NCBI RefSeq assembly: GCF_000373365.1
Contig: NZ_KB891115.1
Span: 81,292 to 145,291 of the forward strand
DNA length: 64,000 nt
Source: Parafrankia discariae
GTDB taxonomy: Bacteria > Actinomycetota > Actinomycetes > Frankiales > Frankiaceae
Reading direction: 5' to 3'
In this document: piece by piece, positions 36,446-49,447 of the stretch
Layout: each line of letters begins with the position of its first letter
Numbering within the stretch: position 1 is the first letter of the stretch
Notes under the pieces: generated by a model
The model's database searches: none
What the model was told of the DNA's origin: nothing
Seen by the model: the letters and a program-made list of their open reading frames with translations, nothing else
Translations under genes and position numbers: made by a program

Positions 36446-38359
36446 ATGGCCAAGGCAGTAGGTATCGACCTGGGCACGACCAACTCGGTGATCGCCGCGT
36501 GGGAGGGTGGCGAGGCCAGGGTCATCCCGAACTCCGAGGGATCGCGGACGACCCCGTCCGTGGTCGCGTTCACGGAAAGCGGGGAGCGCCTCGTCGGTCA
36601 GTTGGCAAGGCGGCAGGCGATCCTCAATCCGAAGGGCACGATCTCCTCGGCGAAGCGGTTCGTCGGGCGGCACTACGACGAGATCAGCGAGGAAGCCAAG
36701 GCGGTCGCCTTCGACGTCGTGCCCGGCCCCGGCGGCGCCGTCCGCTTCAAGGTGCGGGACAAGCTCTATTCGCCGGAGGAGATCAACGCGCTGGTGCTGC
36801 GCAAGCTTGCCGACGACGCCGCCAAGCAGTTCGGCGAGAAGGTCACCGAAGCGGTCATCACGGTGCCCGCCTACTTCAACGACGCGCAGCGCACCGCCAC
36901 CCGGGACGCTGGCCGCATCGCCGGCCTGGAGGTGCTGCGGATCATCAACGAGCCGACCGCGGCCGCGCTGGCCTACGGGCTGGACAAGAAGCAGCACGAG
37001 ACCGTGCTCGTGTTCGACCTCGGCGGCGGTACGTTCGACGTGAGCGTCCTCGACGTCGGTGACGGGGTGGTCGAGGTGCGCTCGACCGCCGGCGACAGCC
37101 ACCTGGGCGGGGACGACTTCGACCGCCGGCTGGTCGACCACCTGGCCGACGACTTCCAGCGTGACCGGGGCATCGACCTGCGCACGGATCCACAGGCACT
37201 GCAGCGGCTCTTCGAAGCCGCGGAGAAGGCCAAGGTCGAGCTGAGCTCGGTGACCCAGACCCAGGTCAACCTGCCGTTCATCACCGCTGACGCGTCCGGG
37301 CCGACGCACCTGACGACCACGGTCATGCGCTCGACGTTCGAGCAGATCACCGGCGATCTGCTGGAACGGACCATGGGACCGGTGAACCAGGCGACGGAGG
37401 ACGCCAAGGTCACGGCGGACGACCTGGATGAGGTGATCCTGGTCGGCGGCGCCACCCGGATGCCGGCGGTGCAGAAGCTGGTCCGGCGGCTGACCGGCGG
37501 CAAGGAACCGAACATGAGCGTCAACCCGGACGAGGTGGTGGCGCTCGGGGCCTCGATCCAGGCAGGGGTGCTCAAGGGCGAGGTCAAGGACGTGCTGCTG
37601 CTCGATGTCACCCCGCTGTCGCTCGGCCTGGAAACCCGCGGTGGTGTGATGACGAAGATCGTCGAGCGGAACACCACGATCCCGGTTCGGCGATCGGAGG
37701 TGTTCACCACCGCGGAGGACAACCAGTCCGCTGTCGACGTGGTCGTGCTGCAGGGCGAGCGGGAACGCGCCGCGGACAACCGGGTGCTCGGCCGCTTCCG
37801 GCTGGAGAACATCCGGCCGGCCCCGCGCGGCGAGCCCCAGATCGAGGTCACCTTCGACATCGATGCCAACGGCATCCTCAACGTCACCGCACGGGACAAG
37901 GACACCGGAGCCGAGCAGAAGATCACCATTACGGAAAGCTCGACCCTCGACAAGAGCGAGGTCGAGCGAATGATCGGCGAGGCCGAACGGCACCGAAATG
38001 AGGACGAGGCGCTGCGCGCGGCGATCGACGCCCGCAACGAACTCGACTCGGTCGCCTATCAGGTCGAGCGCCGGTTGGCGGACCTCGGGGACGCTGCGCC
38101 GGCGCACGAGAAGGCCCGCGCCGAAATGCTCGTCGCCGACGCTCGGCAGGCCGTCCAGGAGGAAGCGCCGCTCGACCGGGTCCGGTCACTCAGCTCGGAT
38201 CTCCAGCAGCTCTACCACGCGTTGGCGAGCGTCCAGCCGGGCGCCGGTGGCCAGCCGGGCGGGGGTGGCCAGCCGGGTCCCGGCGGAACGGCCGGCGGCG
38301 GGCAGCCGCCGTCGAGCGACCCGGATGACGTCATCGACGCCGATTTCGACCGGGGCTGA
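36446..38359 (+). CDS. dnaK: Chaperone protein DnaK (Hsp70)
   Basis: 637 residues. [12 protein letters not shown], the phosphate-2 loop [15 protein letters not shown] and the adenosine motif [12 protein letters not shown] are complete, followed by a substrate-binding domain ([25 protein letters not shown]) and a lid with a Gly/Gln/Pro-rich tail ending in [11 protein letters not shown]. The start is ATG 36446 after GGGAGCAGG; the frame is open to 36389. First gene of dnaK-grpE-cbpA-cbpM-clpB. The tail [14 protein letters not shown] comes from a short DNA repeat. No HAIR or CIRCE element is visible in the 229 bp before it. Confidence 0.97.
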   Translation: MAKAVGIDLGTTNSVIAAWEGGEARVIPNSEGSRTTPSVVAFTESGERLVGQLARRQAILNPKGTISSAKRFVGRHYDEISEEAKAVAFDVVPGPGGAVRFKVRDKLYSPEEINALVLRKLADDAAKQFGEKVTEAVITVPAYFNDAQRTATRDAGRIAGLEVLRIINEPTAAALAYGLDKKQHETVLVFDLGGGTFDVSVLDVGDGVVEVRSTAGDSHLGGDDFDRRLVDHLADDFQRDRGIDLRTDPQALQRLFEAAEKAKVELSSVTQTQVNLPFITADASGPTHLTTTVMRSTFEQITGDLLERTMGPVNQATEDAKVTADDLDEVILVGGATRMPAVQKLVRRLTGGKEPNMSVNPDEVVALGASIQAGVLKGEVKDVLLLDVTPLSLGLETRGGVMTKIVERNTTIPVRRSEVFTTAEDNQSAVDVVVLQGERERAADNRVLGRFRLENIRPAPRGEPQIEVTFDIDANGILNVTARDKDTGAEQKITITESSTLDKSEVERMIGEAERHRNEDEALRAAIDARNELDSVAYQVERRLADLGDAAPAHEKARAEMLVADARQAVQEEAPLDRVRSLSSDLQQLYHALASVQPGAGGQPGGGGQPGPGGTAGGGQPPSSDPDDVIDADFDRG

Positions 38360-38451
38360 GCGTGGGAGCGGTCGAGTAGAGCGGTCCCGCGAGGCGAACG
38401 GGCGAACGGGGCGACCGGGGAGCGTTGAGCGAGCGAGCGGAGGACTGAGCG

Positions 38452-39096
38452 ATGACGTCTGCCCGTCGGCCATCACCAGGAACCGGGGATGATCATCCGC
38501 GTGGGAACGGGGATGATCATCCGCGTAGGAACCGGCCCGTGCGTGCGGACCAGTCGGTGGCCACCGATCGGCCGGTAGGCGAGGCGCGGTCCGCGGGCGG
38601 CGAGCAGCCGGCCGGGGTGGAGCATCCGGTCGGAGTCGACCGGCAAGAGGAGCCGGCGGCGCTCGCCGCGCGGATCGAGGAGCTCACGGCCCGCTGGCGC
38701 CAGACCCTCGCGGACCTCGACAACCAGCGCAAGTGGTGCGCCCGGGAGGTGGAGCGGGAACGGGAGGCCGAGCGCGAGCGGGCGGCCACGGCCTGGCTAC
38801 CGGTGCTCGACCACCTGGAGCTCGCGCTGACGCATGCCGGGGCCGATCCGGAATCGATCCTGACCGGCGTCCGGGCCGTGCGCGACCAGGCGGTCGACGT
38901 GCTGGCCCGCCTCGGCTACCCGCGCCACGATGAGGTCGGCGTGCCCTTCGACCCCGCCAGGCATGACGTGGTGAGCCTCGTCGACGAGCCGGGCAAGCCG
39001 CCGGGCACGGTGGTCGCCGTCGTCCGGCCCGGCTACGGCGACGCCGGACGGCAGCTGCGCCCGGTAGGCGTGGCCGTCAGCAAGCCCTCGGAGTGA
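38452..39096 (+). CDS. grpE: Nucleotide exchange factor GrpE
   Basis: 214 residues. A disordered acidic/basic N-terminus (residues 1-65) is followed by the coiled coil [28 protein letters not shown] and the beta domain with [18 protein letters not shown] and [12 protein letters not shown]. It releases ADP from DnaK. The N-terminus contains [16 protein letters not shown], encoded by a 24-bp tandem duplication. ATG 38452 has GGAGGA eight bases before. The gap to dnaJ is four bases. Confidence 0.95.
   Translation: MTSARRPSPGTGDDHPRGNGDDHPRRNRPVRADQSVATDRPVGEARSAGGEQPAGVEHPVGVDRQEEPAALAARIEELTARWRQTLADLDNQRKWCAREVEREREAERERAATAWLPVLDHLELALTHAGADPESILTGVRAVRDQAVDVLARLGYPRHDEVGVPFDPARHDVVSLVDEPGKPPGTVVAVVRPGYGDAGRQLRPVGVAVSKPSE
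38485..38532. repeat. 24-bp tandem duplication inside grpE
   Basis: GGGGATGATCATCCGCGTGG followed by GAAC occurs twice in a row (38485-38508 and 38509-38532), differing at one base. In frame, it adds eight residues in the disordered N-terminus of GrpE. Confidence 0.95.
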
Positions 39097-39100
39097 CGCC

Positions 39101-40054
39101 GTGGCCCGGGACTACTACGAGGCTCTCGGCGTCAGCCGCGAGGCGACCATGGAGGAGATCCAGCAGGCCTACCGGAAGCTCGCCCGCCGCCACCACCCGG
39201 ACGTGAACAGGGATCCGGCGGCGGAGGAGCGTTTCAAGGAGATCAACGAGGCCTACCAGGTGCTGTCGGACCCGAAGACCCGGGGCCGGTACGACCGGTT
39301 CGGGCCGGACTTCCGGCGCATACCCGAGGACTACGAGGAACGGATGGCCGCCGGCGTCGGTGCCGGCTTCGGGGGTGCCGGCGCCGGACGCGGGGGCTCG
39401 GGCCGGCGGGTCCGGGTGACGCCGGGCTTCGAGGCGGGCTTCGGCGGTGGCGGCGGCTTCGAGGACCTGTTCGGAGACCTCTTCGGGGCGGGTCGCGGCG
39501 CACGTGGGGCGACCGGTCCGATTCCCGGCGCCGATCAGGAGGCCGGGCTGGAACTGAGCGTCGAGGAGGCGTACCGGGGCGGCCGCCGTCAGGTCACCCT
39601 CGCTGGCCCCGAGGGCGCGCGGGCCTACACCGTGACCATCCCGCCCGGGGTGGTGGACGGGCAGCGGATCCGGCTGGCCGGGCAGGGCGGCCGTGCCAGC
39701 GGCGATGGCCCGGCCGGGGATATGTACCTGCGGGTGCGAATCGTGCCGCATCCGCGTTATCGGCTGTCCGGGCGGGACATCCACCTCACCGTGGCGGTCT
39801 CGCCCTGGGAGGCGGCGCTCGGTGCGACCGTCCCCGTCGCCACTCCGGGCGGCGAGGTCAAGGTGCACGTCCCGGCGGGATCGTCGTCCGGCCGGCGGCT
39901 GCGCCTGCGCGGTGAGGGCATGCCCAACCCGCGGGGCTCCCCCGGTGACCTCTATGCCGAGATCAGCGTGATGGTCCCGGCGAAGCTGACCGACCGCGAA
40001 CGCGCGCTGTTCGAAGAACTGGCGGCGATCTCCGCGTTCGATCCGAGGGCGTAG
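39101..40054 (+). CDS. cbpA: DnaJ-family co-chaperone, CbpA/type II (no zinc finger)
   Basis: 317 residues. The J domain (1-70) has [13 protein letters not shown] with the HPD motif. A Gly/Phe-rich linker (about 85-145) leads directly to the two C-terminal beta domains ([19 protein letters not shown]..., [22 protein letters not shown]). The CxxCxGxG zinc repeats of DnaJ are missing, so it is of the CbpA type. The start is GTG at 39101, four bases after grpE. The cbpM-like gene next door supports the assignment. Confidence 0.92.
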   Translation: MARDYYEALGVSREATMEEIQQAYRKLARRHHPDVNRDPAAEERFKEINEAYQVLSDPKTRGRYDRFGPDFRRIPEDYEERMAAGVGAGFGGAGAGRGGSGRRVRVTPGFEAGFGGGGGFEDLFGDLFGAGRGARGATGPIPGADQEAGLELSVEEAYRGGRRQVTLAGPEGARAYTVTIPPGVVDGQRIRLAGQGGRASGDGPAGDMYLRVRIVPHPRYRLSGRDIHLTVAVSPWEAALGATVPVATPGGEVKVHVPAGSSSGRRLRLRGEGMPNPRGSPGDLYAEISVMVPAKLTDRERALFEELAAISAFDPRA

Positions 40055-40166
40055 GTGCAGGACATGACCAGAACGCGATCGGGGCCTGGTGGCCGGACGC
40101 GACCACGGCCGTGACTCACGGCGGGACCTGGTCCGGGCGTGACTGATGACAGATCAGGAGGCGAGG

Positions 40167-40636
40167 ATGAGCACCCGTTCCCAGCCGGAGGGTGGGGCGT
40201 CCCGGCCCGATGCCTCCCGCCCCTACCCACTGGCGCCAGTCCGCCGCCCGCGCCGCGGCACCGTGGGCGCCGTACACGCGAGAAGCGACGCCCAACCACG
40301 GTTCGGCGTCACCACGTGGCTCACCCTGGAGACGGTCGCCGACCGGGCCGGGCTGCATCCCGAACTGGTCCGCCGGTTCGCCGCGCTCAGCCTGCTGGAC
40401 ACCTCCCGCGACGCCGCCGGCACGCTGTGGTTCCCTTCGGACACCCCGGCGACGATCGCCCGGATCCAGCGGCTACGGGCCGGTCTCTGCCTGAACTACG
40501 CCGCCATCGGCCTCGTGCTCGATCTGCTCGACCGCATCGACGCGCTGGAAGCCGCCCTCGGCGGCAGCACGGCCCCGCGGGTGCGGTCGGCACTGGAAGC
40601 CAGCCAGGAAGCCGGCAACGCGAGGAGCGGACGACT

Positions 40637-40646
<10 letters not shown>
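40167..40646 (+). CDS. cbpM: CbpM-like chaperone modulator (MerR-type helix-turn-helix)
   Basis: 159 residues. After a disordered N-terminus, the C-terminal 85 residues read [72 protein letters not shown]: the winged-helix and coiled coil of CbpM, which binds CbpA and regulates it. ATG 40167 has AGGAGG five bases before it; an earlier ATG at 40146 is less likely. In many actinobacteria the HspR repressor occupies this place in the operon; the MerR-like fold is shared, so a HspR-like repressor role cannot be excluded. It overlaps the clpB start by ten bases. Confidence 0.8.
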
Positions 40647-43273
<2,627 letters not shown>

Positions 43274-43459
43274 GGCGTGAGCGCAGGAGTCGCGGGAACG
43301 GGGTCCGGACCGGACGGGGCGCCACGCTGGGCGATCCGGAGCCCGCCAACGTCATACCGCGAACCGCAGAGACGAAATTTCCCTTCTACAGGAGCAGATT
43401 GAAAATCCGGCTGGCTCGGGCCCACTCCTCGGTGCATCGAGGCGACCCGCAGACTCACC

Positions 43460-43691
43460 CGATCAGGATCGACGGCCGCCGTCGTCGTCCTCACGATGTT
43501 CGAGGACGACGACTCCGTCTTCGCCGCGATGCGGGCAGGAGCACGGGGCTCACGTGTCCAACATCTTCATCAAGCTTCAGGTCTCCGAACGCTCCCATGC
43601 CATCGTCAAAGCCCGTGAAGCCGGCCTCGGCAGGGCCTTGACCCAACCACACCGGCCGGTCATCCGTCGCAGCCGGTCGGAGCCGCCGTGA
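43460..43691 (+). pseudogene. NarL/LuxR-type response regulator, internally deleted remnant
   Basis: One frame reads TAAVVVLTMFEDDDSVFAAM, RAGARG: the end of a receiver domain (beta-4 to beta-5). After a frame change near 43547 comes HVSNIFIKLQVSERSHAIVK, AREAGLGR, the last helices of a LuxR-type HTH. So the linker and the first HTH helices (about 90 residues) are gone and the frame is shifted. The end overlaps the stop of the convergent glycosylase gene. Confidence 0.65.
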
Positions 43692-45144
43692 GGGCGCGGC
43701 GCAGCGGGCCGGCGAGGGTGCCCCGCGCGGCCACCTCGACCGGGCCGAGCCCCAGCCACGCCGACATGCCGAGCAGCTCGGCCGCGAGTGCCTCGGCCAC
43801 CACCGCCGCCGGCGGCGGCGGCGGGCCACCGGCCGTCGGAGCCGGGACGCCCGCCACCGCGGGGGCCGACGTCGGCGCACCGGCGGCGAGTTCGACCGGT
43901 CGGGTGGGGTCGTGTGCCCAGGCGGCCGGAACCCGCAGGACACCGGCGGCCCGGTCGGCCTTCAGGTCGACCCGTGCTACGAGCCGGTCGCCGAGCAGGA
44001 ACGGCAGCACGTAGTAGCCGTAGCGACGGCGCGGTGCCGGAGTGTAGATCTCGAGCTTCACCTCCATGCCGAACAGCCGTCTGGTCCGCGAGCGCTCCCA
44101 GATCAGCGAGTCGAACGGTGACAGCAGCGCGGCGGCCTCGATGCGGCGCGGTATCGCGAGCCCCGGCCGCAGGTAGGCCGGTGACGACCAGCCCTCCACC
44201 CGTACCGGCAGCAGGTCACCCGCCTCGACGAGTTCGGCCAGCCGAGGCCGGGCCAACCTCGCCGGGAGGCGGAAGTAGTCGGCGAGGTCACCCGCGGCGG
44301 CCACGCCCAGTCGGTCCGCGGCGTGCAGCAGCAGAGTGCGGTGCGCCTGGGCCGGCTCCGGGGTGGGGGTGGCGAGCACGTCGGCGGGCAGCACCCGCTC
44401 GGGCAGGTCGTAGACGCGCTCGAAGGTCGCCCGGCGCCCGGCCGCGCACACCTGCCCGGTCCAGAACAGGTACTCCAGCGCCCGCTTGCCGTCCGTCCAC
44501 CCCCACCAGGAGCCGCCTCCGCGGCCCGGACCGGGCAGTTCGGCAGCGGTGATCGGCCCGCGCCGGGTCACCTCTGCGAGTGCCGCCGCGACGTAGTCGG
44601 CGCGTTCCCGCCCGAAGGCCGCGACGCCCCGCCAGATCCCTTCGCCCGCCGACGCAGCCTCGGCTCGCCACCGCAGCAGCGGCTGCCAGCCGACCGGCAC
44701 GAAAGACGCCTCGTGCGCCCAGTACTCGAAGGCGTGGCGCTCCCGGTGGACGTAGTCGTCCAGGGCGACCCGCGAGTACGGCCCGAGCCGCGACCAGCCT
44801 GGCAGGTAGTGCGACCTGGCCAGCACGTTCACCGAATCGATCTGCAGCAGGCCGACGCGGTCGAACAGCCCGCGCAGGTGGCGACGCCCCGGCGGACCGG
44901 CGGACCGGGGCCGCCCGAAGCCCTGGGCGGCGAGCGCGAGCCGGCGGGCCTGGGCGGCGCTGAGCTGTTCGGGCCGCGACCGGCGCACCCGCGGGCCCGG
45001 CGGCACCACCGGACCCAGTACCTGAGCTGGCGGCCGCCTGCGCGCCGCGGCCGGGCCCTGGCCCGACCCCGCTGGTGGCGGCCCGGCGGGAACGGCGGGT
45101 TCGCCGGCCGCGCCGCCGGCCGCGCAAGCACCCCGAACGGTCAC
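43660..45144 (-). CDS. AlkX/YcaQ-type DNA glycosylase (HTH_42, winged helix)
   Basis: 494 residues. LQIDSVNVLARSHYLPGWSRLGPY carries the QxD catalytic pair (Q101, D103) of the YcaQ/AlkX interstrand-crosslink glycosylases. Also present: YWAHEASFVPVGWQPLLRWR, GWTDGKRALEYLFWTGQV, LLSPFDSLIWERSRTRRLFG and YGYYVLPFLLGDRLVARVDLKADR. It probably unhooks DNA crosslinks. The N-terminal 55 residues are Pro/Ala-rich and may be overcalled; the GTG at 45144 is the longest option and a later start is possible. A second Pro-rich loop is near residue 430-450. No partner genes. Confidence 0.85.
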   Translation of the reverse strand: MTVRGACAAGGAAGEPAVPAGPPPAGSGQGPAAARRRPPAQVLGPVVPPGPRVRRSRPEQLSAAQARRLALAAQGFGRPRSAGPPGRRHLRGLFDRVGLLQIDSVNVLARSHYLPGWSRLGPYSRVALDDYVHRERHAFEYWAHEASFVPVGWQPLLRWRAEAASAGEGIWRGVAAFGRERADYVAAALAEVTRRGPITAAELPGPGRGGGSWWGWTDGKRALEYLFWTGQVCAAGRRATFERVYDLPERVLPADVLATPTPEPAQAHRTLLLHAADRLGVAAAGDLADYFRLPARLARPRLAELVEAGDLLPVRVEGWSSPAYLRPGLAIPRRIEAAALLSPFDSLIWERSRTRRLFGMEVKLEIYTPAPRRRYGYYVLPFLLGDRLVARVDLKADRAAGVLRVPAAWAHDPTRPVELAAGAPTSAPAVAGVPAPTAGGPPPPPAAVVAEALAAELLGMSAWLGLGPVEVAARGTLAGPLRRALTAAPTGCDG

Positions 45145-45318
45145 AGTCGCACCGTACGACCTCGTACCGACAGAACGCGGCCGTCAGCGCGGCTCTCGCC
45201 GCGGCTTCACCGTCGCCCAGGTGTGTGTGGCGGCCTGGGAGCCGCAAACGTCCGTTCGGTCGCCGCGGGGGCCCTGATCAGGGGTGATGCCCGGTGACCG
45301 CGGTAATCGGGACACCCT
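45145..45318. other. Short intergenic region, no gene seen
   Basis: 174 bp between two minus-strand genes, nothing recognisable. Confidence 0.4.
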
Positions 45319-47076
45319 CTATCGAGGTGGTGGGCGTAGCGGGCTTCGACCAGGGAGATCGCCCTTTCGTACCAGGCTCGACCACTGCAGCGCCGTCACG
45401 CAGGTGTGGCAGACGCCGGTGCGGCACGACCAGCGGGTCGGGATGTCGCAGGCCTCCGCCAGGTCGATGATGCCGCGCCGCTCCTGCGACCAGGGCACGG
45501 ACAGTCCGCTGCGCGCGAAGGTCACCAGCGGCCCGGTTCCCGGCGGTCCCGTCGGCGGATGCGGTGGCGGCGCCACCCGCTCGGCTATGCCGGGGGTGAT
45601 GGCTGGCCGGCCACCGAACAGTTCGGTGTGGATGTTCTCGCCACGCAGCCCGAGGCTTTCGAGGACCGTGCGCATGTCGGCCATGAACCCGGCCGGGCCG
45701 CAGACGTAGGCGCCGGCCTCCGGCGGGATTCCCATCTCGGACAGCGCCCGGGCGCCGGGCCGTCCAGCGCTGATCCTGAAGGGGGCCACGAGCCGGTGCG
45801 CGACGCCGAGGGGCGTTCTGTAGCCTGGCGCGCCAGGTCCGGCGCAGGTGGCCGTGTAAAAGACCTGTTCGTGCGCGTCGCGCAGCCGGGTAAGCAGGTC
45901 GTGGGCCTCCTCGCCGAGCACGTGCTCAGCCGGATCGCGGGCGACGTGAACCCACCAGACGGCGCGGAGGCTGTCCTCGGCCACCAGCTGGTGCAACATC
46001 GCCAGGACGGGAGTGACACCGACACCGGCGGAGAGCAGGACCACCGGGGTGTCGCCGCCGCCGAGGACGAACTCACCCCGCGGCGCGGCCACGTCGAGCA
46101 TCGTCCCGGGGTGCAGCCCCTTGTGCAGGTAGCCGCTCACCACCCCGCACCGCTCCCGTTTCACGCTGATCCGGTAACCCTCGTCGCCCGGTGCGGAGGA
46201 AAGCGAATAGCTGCGGACGGGAGCGGGCTCCCCCGCGGCGGCGACACGCACTGTGACGTACTGGCCGGGCAGGGCCGCCGGGAGTGGGCGGCCGTCGGCG
46301 GCGGCCAGGTGGATCGAGGTCACCGTGGTGCTCTCGACGACGGTGGCGACGACCTTCAGCCGGCGGAACCCGACCCATCCCGGCTCGGCCCCGATCGCGG
46401 GGGCGGAGGCGGAAGCCGCCGGCTGGCCGTGTTCGGCGGCGGCGAGGAGATCCTCGAACGAGGACCGCCAACCGGGGCTGAGCGCGGGGATGCGCAGTGC
46501 GGCCCGCAGCCGTTCCGGATCGCGGTCGGGCAGGTAGAGCAGCGCGTCGATGTCGGCGACGGTGAATCTTTCCGGCCCCGTCCGTGTCCTGACGATCTCG
46601 TCTCCGGCTTGGACATGCCCTTCGGTGATCACACGCAGGTAGAAACCCGGCCGGTGGTGGGCGACGAGCAGTGCGGGCAGGTCCGGCTCACCGAGGCGCA
46701 TCCCGACGCGGTAGCAGGTGACCCGGGGCTGGGTGACCTCGAACTCGGCCTCGCCGATCCGATACCTGTCACCGACGCAGACCTCGTCGTCCGGAAGGCC
46801 GTCAACCGTGAGGTTCTCCCCGAACTGACCGTGGACGAAATCGTCACGGCCGAAGTGGCGCTGCCAGTAGTTGTAGGAGTCAATCTGGTAGACCAGCACC
46901 GCCCGGTTCTCGCCACCATGACCCCGCAGGTCGCCCTGCCCGTCGCCGTCAATGTTGAGACGCCGGACCATCCGTGGGCCGGCGACGGACGATTTCCAGA
47001 CGCCGGTGTGGACCGTTCGCCCCTGCCAGAGCACGTCCTTGGGCATCCCGACGTTGACGGAGAGCAGAGTCGCCAT
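45319..47076 (-). CDS. MOSC domain - ferredoxin reductase - [2Fe-2S] ferredoxin fusion (last ligand missing)
   Basis: 585 residues. Residues 1-210: MOSC and 3-alpha domains (GDLRGHGGENRAVLVY, QFGENLTVDGL, QPRVTCYRVGMRL with the substrate cysteine). About 235-470: FAD/NAD reductase (VRSYSLSSAPGD, VVLLSAGVGVTPVLAML, AYVCGPAGFMADM). C-terminal ferredoxin: CRTGVCHTC gives three cluster ligands, but the 26 residues after it contain no cysteine and end in an Arg/Pro tail, so the fourth ligand is absent. Truncation by a late frameshift is likely. ATG 47076 has AAGGGGGG before it. Related proteins reduce N-hydroxylated or other substrates with the MOSC part; actual substrate unknown. Confidence 0.85.
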   Translation of the reverse strand: MATLLSVNVGMPKDVLWQGRTVHTGVWKSSVAGPRMVRRLNIDGDGQGDLRGHGGENRAVLVYQIDSYNYWQRHFGRDDFVHGQFGENLTVDGLPDDEVCVGDRYRIGEAEFEVTQPRVTCYRVGMRLGEPDLPALLVAHHRPGFYLRVITEGHVQAGDEIVRTRTGPERFTVADIDALLYLPDRDPERLRAALRIPALSPGWRSSFEDLLAAAEHGQPAASASAPAIGAEPGWVGFRRLKVVATVVESTTVTSIHLAAADGRPLPAALPGQYVTVRVAAAGEPAPVRSYSLSSAPGDEGYRISVKRERCGVVSGYLHKGLHPGTMLDVAAPRGEFVLGGGDTPVVLLSAGVGVTPVLAMLHQLVAEDSLRAVWWVHVARDPAEHVLGEEAHDLLTRLRDAHEQVFYTATCAGPGAPGYRTPLGVAHRLVAPFRISAGRPGARALSEMGIPPEAGAYVCGPAGFMADMRTVLESLGLRGENIHTELFGGRPAITPGIAERVAPPPHPPTGPPGTGPLVTFARSGLSVPWSQERRGIIDLAEACDIPTRWSCRTGVCHTCVTALQWSSLVRKGDLPGRSPLRPPPR

Positions 47077-47452
47077 CGGCCACCCCCCTTCTGCCTGGCT
47101 CGTCGAGCGAGGGCGGGCAGAACGGCCGCCTCGGCGCTCAGGAGCGGGGTCGTCCCTCGACCCGTGCCCCGTGGAGGTGCCGTTCACGCGCCGCCCCAGG
47201 ACAGGGCCGCCGGGCGGGCCGTCGCCAAATGTTCGCGAGAACGGCCGCGGAACGCCAGAACCGCCCACCCGCAGCCGGCCACGAACAACTCATGTCATTT
47301 GTTGACGGCATATCAGGCGCTCGTTCCCGGGAAGCCCCGGAAGAAAACCCGACAGCGCAAATAACACCGGGAATCCCGTGCGCGCTAACGGTGTTTTTGA
47401 ACCTGCTTCGGGTAGGGCTTTGATCGCTGGCTGTCCGTGGGAGGGGCCGGTG
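47077..47452. other. Intergenic region, 376 bp, left flank of the IS remnant
   Basis: Holds the promoter of the MOSC fusion gene and, near 47380-47440, probably the left end of the IS701-like remnant. I could not identify a terminal repeat with confidence. Confidence 0.35.
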
Positions 47453-48691
47453 ATGACCAAGCGTGTGGCCTGCTCGCCGGCGCCGGGTCCGTTGGAGGAC
47501 TACGCGGCCCGGTTCGATGATGTGTTCTCGGTGGTGGCGCAGCGGCGGGGGTTTCGGGAGTACCTGACGGGGCTGCTGGCGTCACGGGATCGGAACAAGA
47601 CGTCGACCTGCCTGGCGGGGGCCGAGCCGGTGGTCGGCGCGCAGCACCCGGCTGGGCCGCTACGGCAGGACCGACAACGCCGTGGTCACGGTGAGCACGG
47701 CGTGGGCGCACGAACGGGTCTACTGTCCGCTGCACGCCCGGCCCTACACCCCGGCCCACCATTTCCCGCACGGGAAAAGCGCTCCGGGTTTCCGACCAGG
47801 CCACAGATCGCGGTTGATCTGATCCGCCGGGCACCAGCGGCCGGGAGGACGTTTCGCGCGGTGGTCGCCGACTGCGCCTACGGCGACCACGATGCGTTCC
47901 GCGGCGAGCTGTTCGCGGCGGATCTGCCGTTCGTGATGGCGCTCAAACCCCACCGGGGCACCTGGGCCTACGGCCCCGACACGCACACCCCCAGGGCGCC
48001 GCCCGCCAGCTCCCCTGGAACGGCCCGAGAAGACCAGGCCCCTGGAAGGCGATCAGACGGACCTTCCGTGACGGACACACCGCCACCTGGTGAGCCGCCG
48101 AGGCCCGGCTGGGCCGCTGGGGCCCCGACGGCGTCATCCGCCTGGTCATCGCCACCACCGACCCGGCCCGGCTCCCAGGAACAAGCACCTGGTACCTGGC
48201 GACGAACCTGCCCCGTCCCGGCTCGACACGCGAAGCCGACAGTCCGCACCCGGCCGCCGACCTCACCGAACTCGTCCGGATCTACGGGATCCGCCACTGG
48301 ATCGAGCAGAGCTACAAACAGGTCAAGGACGAACTCGGCTGGGCCGATTTCCAGGTCCGTTCCGACCTCGCGATCCGCCTCCACCAGACCCTCGTGCACT
48401 GCGCGTTCTCGTTCTGCTGGGCGAGTACTCACGCCCTCGAGAAACCCCCCGGGCAGGAAGACGCCGGCAGTGGGCACGACCGGCGAGAGAGGGCGTGCCG
48501 CAGCTCCCTCTCCACCGATACGGCCGCCCTGGCCGGTGACACTGCGCGCGGTCCGCGACTGACTGACCCCTTGGATCATGCTGCAGCGCTGCTGGCACGC
48601 ATGGTCAGCGACACCACCGCCTGACGAGTTCCAAGCACTGATCGCCGCGGTTGGTGCAGGCCATGGCCTGCACCTTTATCTACCACCCTGA
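47453..48691 (+). pseudogene. IS701-family transposase, decayed
   Basis: Starts as MTKRVACSPAP, then YAARFDDVFSVVAQRRGFREY and AGAEPVVGAQH, as in IS701 DDE transposases of actinobacteria. After that about 100 residues are missing; a different frame gives TDNAVVTVSTAWAHERVYCP, then YTPAHHFPHGKSAPGF. The first frame resumes at QIAVDLIRRAPAAG, FRAVVADCAYGDHDAF. Later IEQSYKQVKDELGWADFQVR is in a third position, and the real end LTPWIMLQRCWHAW, EFQALIAAVGAG stops at 48691. Several frameshifts and a deletion make it inactive. Confidence 0.85.
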
Positions 48692-48882
48692 TCCAACAAA
48701 CCACCGCCAGTCGGGCCTGACGCGCTGCCGCGGCCTTCTCCTCGGCGGACGGCGGCGACGGAACCAGGTCAGGCTCGCCCTCGGACGGAGAGAGTAGCTG
48801 TCAGGTGAGCCTGGTCGCGGCGTCCTTCGGCCTGTTGCTAGCCCGACTGATGGCGAAGTGATCGAAGTCGTAGCCTCACACA

Positions 48883-49338
48883 ATGACCCGCTCCCATGAC
48901 CTTCGGGTTCGGCCCGCTCTGAGCAGCGATCGAGAGTTCTTCTTCGAGGTGAGGCGAGCCGCCCTGCGGGCATACGTCGAACAGACGTCGGGGTGGGATG
49001 ATGCGGAACAGCGCATAAGCGCTGACAAGGAGTTCACCGATCTGCCATTTGCCGTGGTCGAGGAGAGCGGGCGACCCGTCGGCTACGCGTGTGTCATCCA
49101 CCAGAGTGAGTACGACTTCGTCGAGGAGGTCGCGCTGCTCCCCGAGGCGCAAGGTCGCGGCATTGGCACCCATCTGTTACGGGGCATCCTTCGGGCTGCT
49201 CAGCGGCGCGGCGTTCCGGTCCGGCTCAGCGTCTTCGTCAACAATCCCGCACAGGCCCTCTATACCCGCCTCGGGTTCGAAGTCGTGCGGATCGAGGATC
49301 CGCGTATGTCGATGCAGTGGACCCCGGGCAACGCGTGA
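48883..49338 (+). CDS. GNAT family N-acetyltransferase
   Basis: 151 residues, the standard single GNAT fold: LRVRPALSSDREFFFEVRR, VGYACVIHQSEYDFVEEVALLP, the acetyl-CoA loop QGRGIGTHLLRGIL and the C-terminal NNPAQALYTRLGFEVV. ATG 48883 stands after CACACA with no clear ribosome site, as for many actinobacterial leaderless genes. Substrate unknown. Flanked by remnants of mobile and regulatory genes. Confidence 0.88.
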   Translation: MTRSHDLRVRPALSSDREFFFEVRRAALRAYVEQTSGWDDAEQRISADKEFTDLPFAVVEESGRPVGYACVIHQSEYDFVEEVALLPEAQGRGIGTHLLRGILRAAQRRGVPVRLSVFVNNPAQALYTRLGFEVVRIEDPRMSMQWTPGNA

Positions 49339-49447
49339 GGCACCCCCATTGTCCGATCTTCAGCCAAACGTGCCCCCAACGTGCCCCCAACGAGACGGTG
49401 GCCCAGCCAACGCTGGCCGCGGCCCGACGGGACCGGTCAGCGAGCTT

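Noticed and set aside
36428..38107. 559-codon frame antisense to dnaK
   Set aside because: Well-known antisense shadow of dnaK genes in GC-rich genomes; dnaK itself is unmistakable.
49361..49390. CGTGCCCCCAA direct repeat after the GNAT gene
   Set aside because: Two copies of 11 bases only; no flanking element found to make it an att or operator.
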